Assembly (NCBI GenBank): GCA_030512335.1
Contig: JAULSU010000004.1
Coordinates: forward strand, 3,038,001-3,102,000
Direction: 5' to 3'
Length of the DNA stretch: 64,000 nucleotides
Source of the DNA: Immersiella caudata
Lineage: Eukaryota > Ascomycota > Sordariomycetes > Sordariales > Lasiosphaeriaceae
A model generated the notes under the pieces. It was not told where the DNA came from, ran no database searches, and saw only the letters and a program-made list of their open reading frames with translations. Numbering within the stretch: position 1 is the first letter of the stretch; every line of letters starts with the position of its first letter. Positions 1 through 10,327 of this stretch are shown here, one piece after another. The translations under genes and the position numbers were made by a program.

Positions 1-428
1 ACAGAAATAGCGATTCTCAGACGGAAACTCATTCAGGCTCAATGAATACAAAGACGGATCGTTTAAATACCTAATGATGGGTAAGATGAGCTGGCATAAA
101 AGTTCCGAGGTAGAATCCCGCTCCATGTAAATATCTGGCAACAACAAACAACGTGCTGGAAATCGCTGGCCGACAGTTCCTAGTGCCCTTGGGCCTAGCC
201 GAGTGGAAGATAACTCGATGCTACAGAGAACATCATACCAAAGAACCCAAATTCGTGCCCTGTCCGGTCTGTGCCGCATGCTAGGCATACCTCTCTCTCA
301 TCCTCTCGACGTGCCCAAATATGCGCTGGCAACCATATCTCGTGGACCGGTCCGAATTTGCTGAGCTCTCGATATCTTCGCTCGGCGAAATCTTGGCCGA
401 GCCCGCTAAGCCTTGAAGGATGGCTCGC
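1..428. other. Spacer at left window edge, no gene seen
   Basis: Only short overlapping frames occur here. The stretch lies downstream of the minus-strand proline-rich gene that stops at 429, so at least its inner part is probably 3' untranslated sequence. I see no repeat or RNA gene. Confidence 0.5.
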
Positions 429-1208
429 TCACTGATAGCAGACATGAATAGGCGCTGGAGGGGGAGCCGGTGCCGGTGCAGCACAGGCGATCATGAAGGC
501 CGGTGGGGGAGGCGGTGGCGGCGGAGCAGGAGGGGCCAGCTGCAGAATGATGGCCGGCTGTGGCGGAGGAGGAGCCGGAGGGGCCAGTTGCAAGACCAGC
601 GCCGTCGTCGGCGGCGGGGGAGGAGCAGGGGGTGCCAGCTGCAAGACCAGTGCAGGTGCAGTCGGAGCAGGTGCTAGAGCAGCAGCGATACCGCCCGGAA
701 CAGGCACAAGCCCGGTGGGAGTCAGCATATACACATGCTGAGGAGCTGCCGCAGTTGCCGCAGCTGGTGCGCTGAGGAGGATAACATAAATTGGCGAAGG
801 GGCCGCCATGTTGGGGACTCCCGTGTTGAAGGCCGCAGCTAGCTCAGCGCTGGGAAGAACTGGGGAAGCTGAGTGCTGCGTCGGACTCTGCTGATCGGGC
901 AGGCGCTCGAGACGAGTGAGCTCGAGATATCTCTGCTCAGTGTGTGCTTTGGTACCCTCTGTCTGGGTAACCTCCAGCAGTGTGTGGTGGAAAGAAAGGG
1001 GACTTGTCGCCGACTCCACGTTAGGAGGGGGGCCGGCTTGGTGAAGCTGGAGCTCCAGTCCGGTCGAGGCGGTAGTCTGTGCCAAAGCGGTCTCGAAGCC
1101 TCTTGGAGAATCTTCTTTGGCCTTGAAGTCTGGAAAGGATGGCAGTCTGTGATGGCTTCTTCTTCCGCGTCTAGCAGGGGTTGGTGGAGCGTGTCTTTGC
1201 GAAGACAT
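429..1208 (-). CDS. Proline-rich repeat protein, probably secreted (start uncertain)
   Basis: No function is recognised. From the ATG at 1208 the frame gives about 259 residues ending in HVCYQ. The C-terminal third has three near-identical tandem units of the form LVLQLAPPAPPPPP, separated by two or three residues, flanked by Ala/Pro-rich sequence. The N-terminal half is basic and polar. Directly upstream of this ATG the same frame stays open and encodes a hydrophobic run (ILGSLPLLSLALLTGT) that looks like a signal peptide, but no in-frame ATG precedes it before a TGA. The true start may therefore sit in an unseen upstream exon. It could be a wall-associated proline-rich protein. A non-coding GC-rich repeat is the alternative, because low-complexity frames often stay open on both strands. 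Confidence 0.42.
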   Translation of the reverse strand: MSSQRHAPPTPARRGRRSHHRLPSFPDFKAKEDSPRGFETALAQTTASTGLELQLHQAGPPPNVESATSPLSFHHTLLEVTQTEGTKAHTEQRYLELTRLERLPDQQSPTQHSASPVLPSAELAAAFNTGVPNMAAPSPIYVILLSAPAAATAAAPQHVYMLTPTGLVPVPGGIAAALAPAPTAPALVLQLAPPAPPPPPTTALVLQLAPPAPPPPQPAIILQLAPPAPPPPPPPPAFMIACAAPAPAPPPAPIHVCYQ

Positions 1209-1845
1209 TGTACCAGTGAGCAATGCCAGCGACAAGAGGGGGAGGGAACCGAGTATTTGTAGGGTGCAGCTTCACCCTTGTGACTGATGTCAAACGATGC
1301 AGATGGCAGGATAAGTGACTCTGGTCGCGGCATCCGAGAAGAGGCGAGTCATAGATACCTCAGTTGTTTGAAGGAAACCCAGCAGGACGAAATACACAGA
1401 TGTTCAGATAGTTGCCCTAGTCGCCGATTTCGCTGAGGCTTTTGGCTAGTCGAGATCGCATGATATTCTAAGTGTCCGAAGAATCAAGGAAAGCCTCTGT
1501 TTGAGCCCTGTAGCCGTCTGTTAGAATTGGAGCTTACCCCCCGGCCAAAGACCCCGTGGCCTGTAAATCAATTGGACGACTGAGGCACACTGTCCGCTGA
1601 TGCACACTTACTCATCGTTGGAACTTTGACTTCATAAACCTGAAATCCCAAATTCCGGATGATATTTCTTCCTGTGTAATGCAATGACTGCCGCTGGAAA
1701 CCGTTGTCCCCTGTGTCCACCTTTCGAAAAGTGCTTAGGCTGATTACCTTTTGTGATACCAGAGATAGTAATCCTGACTCCACGGCAATAATAGGACCAA
1801 GAAGCGGTGAACAACCTTCCTTCCTCTTCAGCATTGTCGTCCAGC
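1209..1845. other. Spacer between two minus-strand genes
   Basis: This holds the presumed promoter and leader of the proline-rich gene and the 3' flank of the SRPBCC gene. The hydrophobic in-frame extension described for the proline-rich gene lies at about 1209-1262. I see no further conserved gene. Confidence 0.45.
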
Positions 1846-2453
1846 TTACTTCTTCGCCATCTTCGATGCCGCGTCGGCCAAGTCCTTCAGAGCGTCGCGG
1901 CGTTTGTACTTGGCATCCTCGATGACGCCTACAAACAGTCAGCTGGATTAGATTCCTCACCTGCAATCAACCCTATATCATGTTTGAAAAAAGGCAAACT
2001 CACCAAGATCGGCGTCGCTCGAAAACTTCGAGGTCCAGCGGACAAATGTCGAATCCTCAAACTCCCCCGAGGTAACCGCCCAACAGCGGATCGTGTTCAC
2101 CACACTCGAATAGGGCAGCTCAGGCTCGGCGTTGATGATGCTGAACGTGATGAAATGGTCAAGGTTCTGATGGAATTGATTAGCCTTCTCAGGCACTGAC
2201 AGTGACAACTGTCCACGGAGTCACCCACGCTATGCTCATCCTGCTTGACTTCAATGGAGTTTCCGTCCTTGAAAGTCCACTTGACAATGTCAGTCTCGTC
2301 GCTGACGCCCTTCACGTGCTGTGCCTCCTTGATGGCGGTCCAGAACTTGTCGAACTGCTGGAGCTTGACGAAGTGCCAAACATGAGAGAGAGGCGCCCTG
2401 ATGACGGCGCTCTCGATGACCTCGTTGGTCGTCGCGATGGGCTTGTTGGACAT
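1846..2453 (-). CDS. SRPBCC/START-like (polyketide cyclase/Bet v 1 fold) protein
   Basis: Three exons, 2453-2229, 2166-2004 and 1928-1846, join in frame to 156 residues. Both introns are 62 to 75 bp with GT-AG ends, and the first has a CTAAT branch-like element. The protein shows the usual course of the small SRPBCC hydrophobic-cavity family: an N-terminal strand with a charged helix (RAPLSHVWHFVKL), a middle TDIVKWTFKDG strand, then RCWAVTSGE, FVRWTSKFSSDAD and a long C-terminal helix ending in SKMAKK. No signal peptide is seen, so it is likely cytosolic. Members bind small lipophilic ligands, but the ligand of this fungal subgroup is not known to me. The family call is firm and the biochemical role is open. 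Confidence 0.85.
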
Positions 2454-3887
2454 GATGGTTGGTGGTTCGTCTGAAGTGATTTGGGTGCTTTGTTTTCTGA
2501 GCAGAGATGAAGAGTGGGACGACTGTTTGCACTTCGCTTGTGAAATTGATGGCTATTTTGAGGCAGATGTTGACTCGCCAAACGGCAGCTGCAGTCAACC
2601 GTCTCTACGTCATACGCAGGTCATCGGTAGTTGGTTGGGGAAAGGAGCTGTCGGGGGCGGGGCAATCAGGACCCGCTTTCCTCCTTCAGCCAGCCAAATC
2701 TTTTGATTCTTGCCTTCTTTGTAGGGAACACCAATCCATCGCCATATTGCTGTTCAAGTGTTCTTTCCGGAGATGACTTACGAACAACAAACTGCGAATG
2801 CAAACACAAGCACTTGCATTACATCGGTATGTATCTTTCGAATCAACACCTGCAGTGGCCAATGCTCAAAACGAGCAAACGAGGAAAGTCGTAATGACCC
2901 AAAGTCCAGTCCCCCAAGCCAAAATACACCCCTTTCAACGATTTCCGCCGCGGTTTAATTTCATCTAAATCTTTCCCAATTCTAGAGCGCGATTCCCATG
3001 CATAATACCACTGCACAGACATCACAACGGCCATGCTTCTCGTGCATCCGCCGTGCCGCCGCACGGTGGTCTCCACGTGGGCGATCTCCGGCGGAATCCC
3101 CCTCCCTGCCCTAGCAACCGCCCAGTGAGCATCAAACAGATGACCAAACGTCAGCAATGTCAGCAATATCACGGCACAGTGGCTGGCTGATAACCCGCAC
3201 ACAAAAGAGCACACAATGTCCCAACCCCAAATCTCGCTTATATTCAGTGACTGATGTCGACCAAAAGTGATTTTTGGTTCCCCCCTATTTAACTGATCCG
3301 TATCCAACCTCGTTTCGTCCGTGTCCCCCGCTGGGAGCTTGATTTTCTGTGAGAAGACCATATCTTCTCCCCTTCCCTCCCTTGCGATTCTGTCCAGCTT
3401 TCCCAAGTCCCTCTCCTCCTCTCCCACCCTTGTTTCCTCCTCCCAGATCCGTTCCCTATGTATTCCGTCCATGCAAAGGAGTGGCCATGAGTGGGTATCT
3501 CAAAAAGATCTAAAAGTAAGGACAGGCATAGACAGAAAAATCATCAAACATGATTCTCTCAATCGTGACGTGACGCTTCGTGAAGAAACATGCATCCATC
3601 CCAAATGAAAACCAGCGAAAACACAAAATCCCGCTTGCTCTCTTCCTCCACCTAACCGACAAGTCTATCCCACCCGTAAAACAAATCCCGATATTATACC
3701 AAAAATACTAAAAATTCTATTACCTTGCTTACCATAAACCCGTCTGCCCATAGTCCATCCATTCCGTCCGGTATAAAGGGAGTGTCCAAAAGGTGAAAAA
3801 AGCATGTCATGTACCCATAAACCAATGCCATGCAAATCCAAGATTAAAAATTAAAAATACCGAAAGGGACTCCGTTGAGTGAGTGCC
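2454..3887. other. Spacer, promoter of SRPBCC gene and 3' flank of glycoprotein gene
   Basis: Both neighbours are on the minus strand. The stretch contains pyrimidine-rich runs at about 3360-3450 and an AT-richer part at 3640-3870, which fits 3' untranslated sequence of the glycoprotein gene. One long minus-strand open frame (2843-3472) lacks convincing protein character. Confidence 0.5.
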
Positions 3888-6368
3888 CTAGATGAAAAAG
3901 AGTGCCGCCAGTATGGTAGCGAAGAGTGCCGAGAGCGATGACCCCGGGGCGTGCATCGGCGCGCCGGCTGTGACGGGTGAAGTCGTTGCAGAGCCGCTGC
4001 CGGTTCCGGTGCCCGTGGAGCTGCTGCTGGACGAACCCCCGAGGCCGGCAGTGGCGCTTGTGGCGAGGGTGGCCGTGCCAGTACCTGTGCTTGTGGTGCC
4101 GGTACCCGTTGTTCCAGTGCCAGTCTGCGTGGTCGGAGTGGTTTGCGTTGTCGCGGTCGTCTGAGTGGTCGGCGCAGTAGTTGTCGTAGTCTGAATGATG
4201 CTGGGAGCGGTGTTGGTGTTGCCAGCGTCCTGAGTGGCAGTGGTGACAGTGGCGGTGCCAGTCTGCTGGGTCTGCGCGGGCGTAGTAGTGACCTGGGACT
4301 GTGCCGGCGACGAGGCACAGTATTCGATGAACTGGGCGAACTTGGGATCGAGGTAAGACTTGGTCACAAGCTTGACATCGGCAACGTTCGCGCCAATGCA
4401 GGCCTGGCAACCGTCGTAGTAGTTCCTGAACGCCGACCGCGCATCGCAGAGCGCTGGCGTCTTACCGATAGATTGAGCCTCGAGGTACGCGTTGTTGCAA
4501 ATATCGTAGCACACAGCTGGAACGATGGTGTCGTCGCGCTTGCCCAGTTGCTTGAGCTGCCTCTTTTGGTACTTGGTATGCGTGGCGGTGGTTGTGGTCG
4601 TGGACTTTGTCGAAGACGAAGGAGTCTCTGTTGGCGGCCAGTGGGTAATCGTCGACTGAGATGCGTGGTTACCGGTGGTAATTGTCGTAATGGTACCATT
4701 GATCTCAGTTATGATGAGCTCCGCCTCGAAAATGTCGTAGCTAAGACCAAAGGCAGGAGGGGCGAGATTGAAGAACCCTTCCGTTGGAGGATAGTAGCTG
4801 GTCTCATTCTCGGGCCAATTGACGACCGGGAAGTTGGGTGACGGCACGCAGTATTTGTGGTTGCAGAGGTAGTCGTCCGCAGGCGAGTCCTCCCAGACGT
4901 TGCAAGAATCTGGCTTGGGCTCGTTGCAGACATATCCGGGAAGACAGCCCCAAGTCCTGTCCTTGACGTTGGCCGGCGGGGGGAGACCCACAGACTGGGT
5001 GGGAACTGGGCAGACAGTGACTGTGCTGATGATAGTTGTGGCGAGCGTGTTGGTGACGGGCGGGAGGGTGATGGTCAGACCAGGGAGCGAGGTTGTTGCC
5101 GTGAGCGTGACGGTCGATGCGGGGATGACGCTCGTGATAGTGACGCCGTCTTGAGTGAAGGTGGTGGTCACGGGCGGAGAGACTGAGGTGAAGGTGCTCA
5201 CAACAGTGGTGCCAGGAAGCGTCGTGACGGAGCCGGGTGCAGTTGTGGTGACAGAGATCGTGTTTGTCAGAGTGTTGGTGAGCGTGTTAGTAAGCGTGAC
5301 CGGATCAGCAGTGATAGTTGTTAGCGAGCCAGAGATGGATGTTGTGATGGGATCCGGAGTAAACGTCGTTGTATCCGTCTCGGTTGTCGTGGTGGTTGTC
5401 TCGCTCACACTAACTGTGACGCTGATACTGACAGTTACGCTCGTCTCGGTCTCAGTCGCAGTCGTAATTGAGGTTGCAGTCTCAGTCTCGGTAGCAGTCT
5501 CGGTGTTGGTCTCCGTTTCAGTTGCGGTGGCGGTCTCCGTTTCAGTGTTGGTCTCGGTCTGTGTCTCCGTGAAGCTCTCAATGTACGTAGTCTCATAGGT
5601 GCTCCACTCAGTGGCCGTAGACCATTCAGTCGTCGTGCTCACAACGCACTCAATGTTGGTGACATACTCCTCGGTACGCTTCACGTAAGGTGGAGGTTCG
5701 CAGGCGCTCACGGTCTTCGTCACAGGATAGGATGTAATCCATGTGGAAACCTCGGTGTTCGTGACGGTAGCCCAATCCGTGGTGCTTTGCGAGAGTTAGC
5801 ATTAGCTTTACTCTAACTGTTAGTTGGCTTACATAGAAACATCAGTCTGAGTCGTGACATCCGTCTTGGTGGCCCAATCGGTCGCAGTCGTGCCGCTGAC
5901 GACAACAGATGTGACATGGTTGATATCGGTCTCCGTGACAGTGATTCTGCGCTGAGTTAGCTGAGTGGCCCACATCGGGATTGTTGGTGTAACCCACGTT
6001 GAGGCTGGCTTAGACACCGTGATGGTGTATTTCCCTTCTTTCACGGTGGACACCTTCGTAGTTGTCCCCGCGTACTTGGTGGTCGTTCCAGCGTACACTG
6101 TCTTGGTCCCCGCATACTTCGTCTCGGTGATAGTTGTTTTCGGCCCCGGTACCGTAACTGTGACCTTTTCCCCATACACCGTCTCCGTCTTGGTGCAACC
6201 AGGCGAATTCTTGTTTTGCGCTGGCTCCACTTCAAGCACCGGCTCCGGTGCTGCCTCTGGTGCTGCCGGTTCCGTCTCGTTGATCCTTGGGTAGAGTGGC
6301 TGCTCTGCGATGGCGAGTTGCGCCAAAGACAGCGCCCACACCGTGCCTACAAGCTTCGAGACAAGCAT
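3888..6368 (-). CDS. Ser/Thr-rich GPI-anchored cell-surface glycoprotein
   Basis: Two exons, 6368-5833 and 5784-3888, are joined across a 48-bp intron (GTAAGC...AAAG, with a CTAAT-type branch), giving 810 residues. A signal peptide (MLVSKLVGTVWALSLAQLAIA) starts the protein. Residues 60-130 carry YAGTKT/YAGTTTK repeats. A long Thr/Glu tract (TETNTETETATATETE and similar) and V-T/S tracts follow, suited to heavy O-glycosylation. Two cysteine-containing modules lie near residues 455-530 (WGCLPGYVC...CNHKYC) and 600-680 (CYDICNN...CQACIGAN). The end is Ser/Thr/Gly-rich, followed by a hydrophobic tail (SALFATILAALFFI), as in GPI anchoring. Similar proteins in Sordariomycetes are annotated as glycoprotein X-like; the role is probably cell-wall structure. 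It shares its upstream region with the kelch gene. Confidence 0.88.
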
Positions 6369-9300
6369 CTTGTCGGTTTCCCGTTGCACCAGGTCAGACG
6401 GGAGGTTTGATCTGAGTTGCTGGATATCTGGTGGGTATATTATGTCGTCGAGCGAACGTCGGGAGCAGCCGCGAACGAGCGATGTGCTGGGGAGCTGGTC
6501 TTGAGCTGGTGAAAACAAAGGTGTGGGCGCAGCGCGGAGGTAGCTCCCAGCCATATAAGGCGACCAAGAGCTTGTAGGAGGGGTGACTGGCAGGAGGCTG
6601 ACCAGGCACAGGCAGCGGGTTGCAGGCGGAAATGGGCCAATGGGGCTGATATCTTGGCGACAGGCACACGCCCTGGCCCATATCATCGCTCCCACAACGG
6701 TCTCTCAAGATCGATACCAGGGCAGTGTTTCCCATGCGCTAGGCTAGCTAGCTGTCGCACCCCAAGACGAAGATGACGAACATGCCGAACATGCAAACAC
6801 GAAACCACCAGACGGACGGAGTCTCCAGAGAAGCAGATCAAGAGAATTCCAAGCAACGCGCGAGCTCCGAGAAGCATTGCGCTGGCGCACGCTTGCGGCT
6901 TCATCGCATCTGACCTTCCAGGTTCGCACCATTTTGCTGGTGTAAGCAGCCTATCGTTGAAGGGCACCGCTCGCCCGACCGGGGGTGAAAGTCCTGCACT
7001 GTGACAGCCTCGACAGCAACGATATCCTTGTCCGTGTTAGTGCATGTGGGACACGAATCCCGCCGACGCACGATGCCGGCCTTGCCTTGTTCAAAAAACG
7101 GGAACCCAATCGCATTGTGTTGCCGCTTCTCGACCGGGCCGTGGTGGCTGGCCTTTTCTGCAGTGCGATCACCAAACTGCCGTGGTTGTTATCACCGGAG
7201 CGCGTAACTATCGCTGTCCGCAGCCTTCTCTCACTCTTAGCTCCGGATGCAGCTCCAGCTTCCACCACGTCCCCATCACGTTATCGAGACCTCGAAGTTC
7301 GGACGACCAAACGCTATGTCGGTGCCGGAGGCCGTCAGCACACAGTGGCATTCGCTACCTGGCCGACTCCACTGCCCAGGGCGTTAAATTAGCAGACGAT
7401 TGCCAGGAGTCTGAGGTTGTGGGCCTGGATGTTGTAGTCTCGGCAGCGCTGCTCAGCAACAGCAACCCAGAGGGTTTGCGCTGGAAGCGGTGATGACAAA
7501 GGTCCGGGGGTCGAGGAGGGGTAGGCCCTTGGAATGCAACCAGACAGGCCTGTGAGGGCCGGGGGGCTGATGATTCTCATCTGGGGACTCCACGTCGGAC
7601 GGGACGACCGCCCACAAGACCCCTCTTTTGGGCACCGATAGGGTGTGTATTTTTATCGACTCGAGTGCTCCAGTCCCTCGGTCTGCCACGCAGCACAATA
7701 TATGAGCCACACTTTATGCAAACCGCAACCCGGTTCTAGTTAGTGGTTGCGGGAGACACCGCGTTGTGGCAGACGAGCTGTCTTAATTGCTAGCGCATGC
7801 TGATCAGTCGTTAGGCGAGCATTGAGCCTCAGGGTCTTCCGTGGTCATCTGACTCCCCCTTTTTCCCTTTGCGCTGGCACAAAATCCAAAAATGTGTAGA
7901 GCAATGAACTTTTGTTTTCTTCATCGCCTGGAATCGCGAGATTTGCTGACGGCCGTCAGCAGCGGCCAGCCAGGAACAGCTGCAATGTAGGAAATGAGGG
8001 ACGAGGGTACCTTGCAGCTGTGGTCGTGAAGACGTGATCAACCCAACAGGACCAGTCAACAGGTAAGACATTTTGCGCAGAAAGTGGGGAAAGCCACCCA
8101 ACATCGGACGTGAGGCTGGTGAGGGCAGAGGCACAAGGTCCTCGCAGACAAAGGTGGAAGTACCCAACTCAAGCCGCATATGGTCGATACGATGGCTCTC
8201 GGACCACTCAGGTTCGCAGAATGGTGCAAGTCAGAGCCATGTGAACGCTCATGATGCCATCGTTCCATGCATCCCGTCGGAGCTGTCGGTGGCGCTGTCC
8301 TGTCAATCGCGGTGGCTGGTGGTTGTGCGCCCATTTTGTGGTTGTGGGGGAACGGTGAAGGTCCTGGGGCGCCACGGCGCCAAACAAGCGAAAGCCGCAA
8401 GGCGGGCGGAGAGTGGAGACGCGTGGAAACGGAACGTTTGCGAGCGGGGAGGGAGCTCGGGCCTCGTTCTGCGCGGGGCGTTGGTCCCTCTTGATTGGGC
8501 AATCTTGACTTACACTTGCCTTTTGTGGTGTGGCTCGATACCCATCGACAGCCCCTCTTCGCCATCCAGCATTCCTTCCACTTGGCAACGGATAAGCACC
8601 GCGCTGACACGTTCTCGGGCCCGGCGGTCTCTCTTTCATCGGTGTCGTAAAATTGCTCTCACAATGCTTATCACGAAGGATGACGCCGCCATGCCCGGAA
8701 CGGAGAAGCCTGCTGTGAGGCTCAACGGCGAAAAAAAACGGCGACCCGAAACCCCCGAAAACTTAGGGCGGTCAGCGACTCCCACGCTGGTAGGTTGCTC
8801 TCGCGGCGGATCATCGGTCAGCCCATTGTCACAACGATGAGGACGACAATACCGTCGAGTGCGTCAACTGTGGTGGAGCATTGGATATGACCACCTCGGA
8901 TCGTGCGAGCCGCCAAGTTGCAAGGCGCAGCGAATCTTCACATTCTCCTCTTTTCGTCGCGATCATGACACCTGCCTGTTCTCCGATGTTGACCAGCAGC
9001 ATCGCACAAAGGCGGCCAACGACGCGCCGCTAGACGCAATAGGTGCAAGTTCTCCTGCTGTGGTGCCAAGCTCAGAGAAGGCAAAAAAACAAGGCCTGGC
9101 CCGCTGCGGGCAAGTGCGGGCCAACATCAGCAGCAAGCCGGGGCCAAAAGTTCCATCCTTCACGCTTACAGCTTTCTTTCTCTGATCGCAACTGCGATCA
9201 CGGCAGGACCGAATCCAAGGGGTCGGCTCGACGGGCGGGAGCAAGATGGTGATCCTGCTCGGCTCCCCGTCAATTGGGTAAATTGGATTGCGGGCGATGG

Positions 9301-10327
9301 CAACCTCAATCTATATCCGCAAGGCTGAAGTGCGAGAAGAACAGCTCGCAGGGTCTTCGCCATGGAATCGGCTGGGTTCAGCGGGACGGAAGCATGGTGG
9401 TTTTGGCAACCACCACGTCCGAGTTGACCCAATGAGACCGCCGAAGCGACCGGGGTGGTCTGGGCCGGGCTGCGGGCTGAGCCAACCATGCTCCCCCAGC
9501 TCCCCCACCGCAAAGGCTTCGCCACTCGTCCGTCCTCCAGTGTCCTCGGGCTTGTCAGCTCGTGGCCGCTGACTGACTGCTGCAGGAAAGGCTCGTGTTG
9601 CTGCCCTCCGAGCTTCCCAAAGTGAACCAAGGGCTGAGAAGAACAGAGGGCGGCCAGGGGGCGAACACACCCGCACCCACCCATTCCATTGCTGCAACTA
9701 CGATTCCGGTAAGAGTTCCTGCTGCTGCCCTCGCACCGTATCGGTTCCTGTTTGGGCGTTTCACTGCTGCCTGTGCTCACCTGGCAAAGGCCTGGCATTC
9801 CACAAGAGCAAGACTGGTTGCTTGTTGGGCTGATTGTTTGCTGTGGAGGATTGCAACTCCAAGTTCTCTTCCTGCTGTGGCCCTCTCGTTTGCTCCCTCA
9901 ACGCAGCCATCCCGAACTGCTGGTCGTGTGCGATTGGTTTGTGGCAGCTGCGGGGTGCTGAGACGCAGCTGAGATTTGGTAAGATCTGCCCTTTCGTGTG
10001 GTTGAAGGCGAGCATTCCCCATGTGAAAGATTCGTATCAGAAGCGGGTTTCTCTCTTGCATCCTCCCCCGCGTCCTGTCGATGTCGGTGGTTCGTTCGCT
10101 CGTTCGTTTTCGCGTCTAACACACTGGCCAGCGCCTCATTTCCACACGGCCGCCGCCCCGTGTTTCCGTTCCGGCGGGGCCACTGTCGTTGGTTCTTGTA
10201 ACGGGTACCGGGACCAACCGTTCGCGCGTCCCGCCGAGTCACACGGGTCTGGGAGGATCGGCCGCCTCGTCTGATCGCCTTTTCTACCGCTCATCGCGTG
10301 CGGTGAGCTCCATCACTGCCCTTCGCT
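6369..10327. other. 4-kb divergent upstream region
   Basis: This separates the minus-strand GPI glycoprotein gene from the plus-strand kelch gene. GC-rich, with many short overlapping frames on both strands and none with family features or a credible spliced model. The last few hundred bases before 10328 probably include the kelch leader. I see no RNA gene or transposon. Confidence 0.5.
6551..6560. promoter_or_regulatory. CArG-box/TATA-like element upstream of the glycoprotein gene
   Basis: The sequence CCATATAAGG fits the MADS-box consensus CC(A/T)6GG and also contains a TATA-like core. It lies 183 bp upstream of the minus-strand start at 6368. An Mcm1-type site or a core promoter are both possible; this is motif matching only. 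Confidence 0.35.

Noticed and set aside
2843..3472. 209-codon minus-strand open frame between the SRPBCC and glycoprotein genes
   Set aside because: No domain, odd composition, and it lies in what should be promoter and 3' untranslated sequence.
8073..8840. 255-codon plus-strand open frame
   Set aside because: Arg/Gly/Ser-rich chance frame in GC-rich spacer; competing frames on the other strand are equally long.
9166..9798. 210-codon minus-strand open frame
   Set aside because: No family features, no splice-supported extension.
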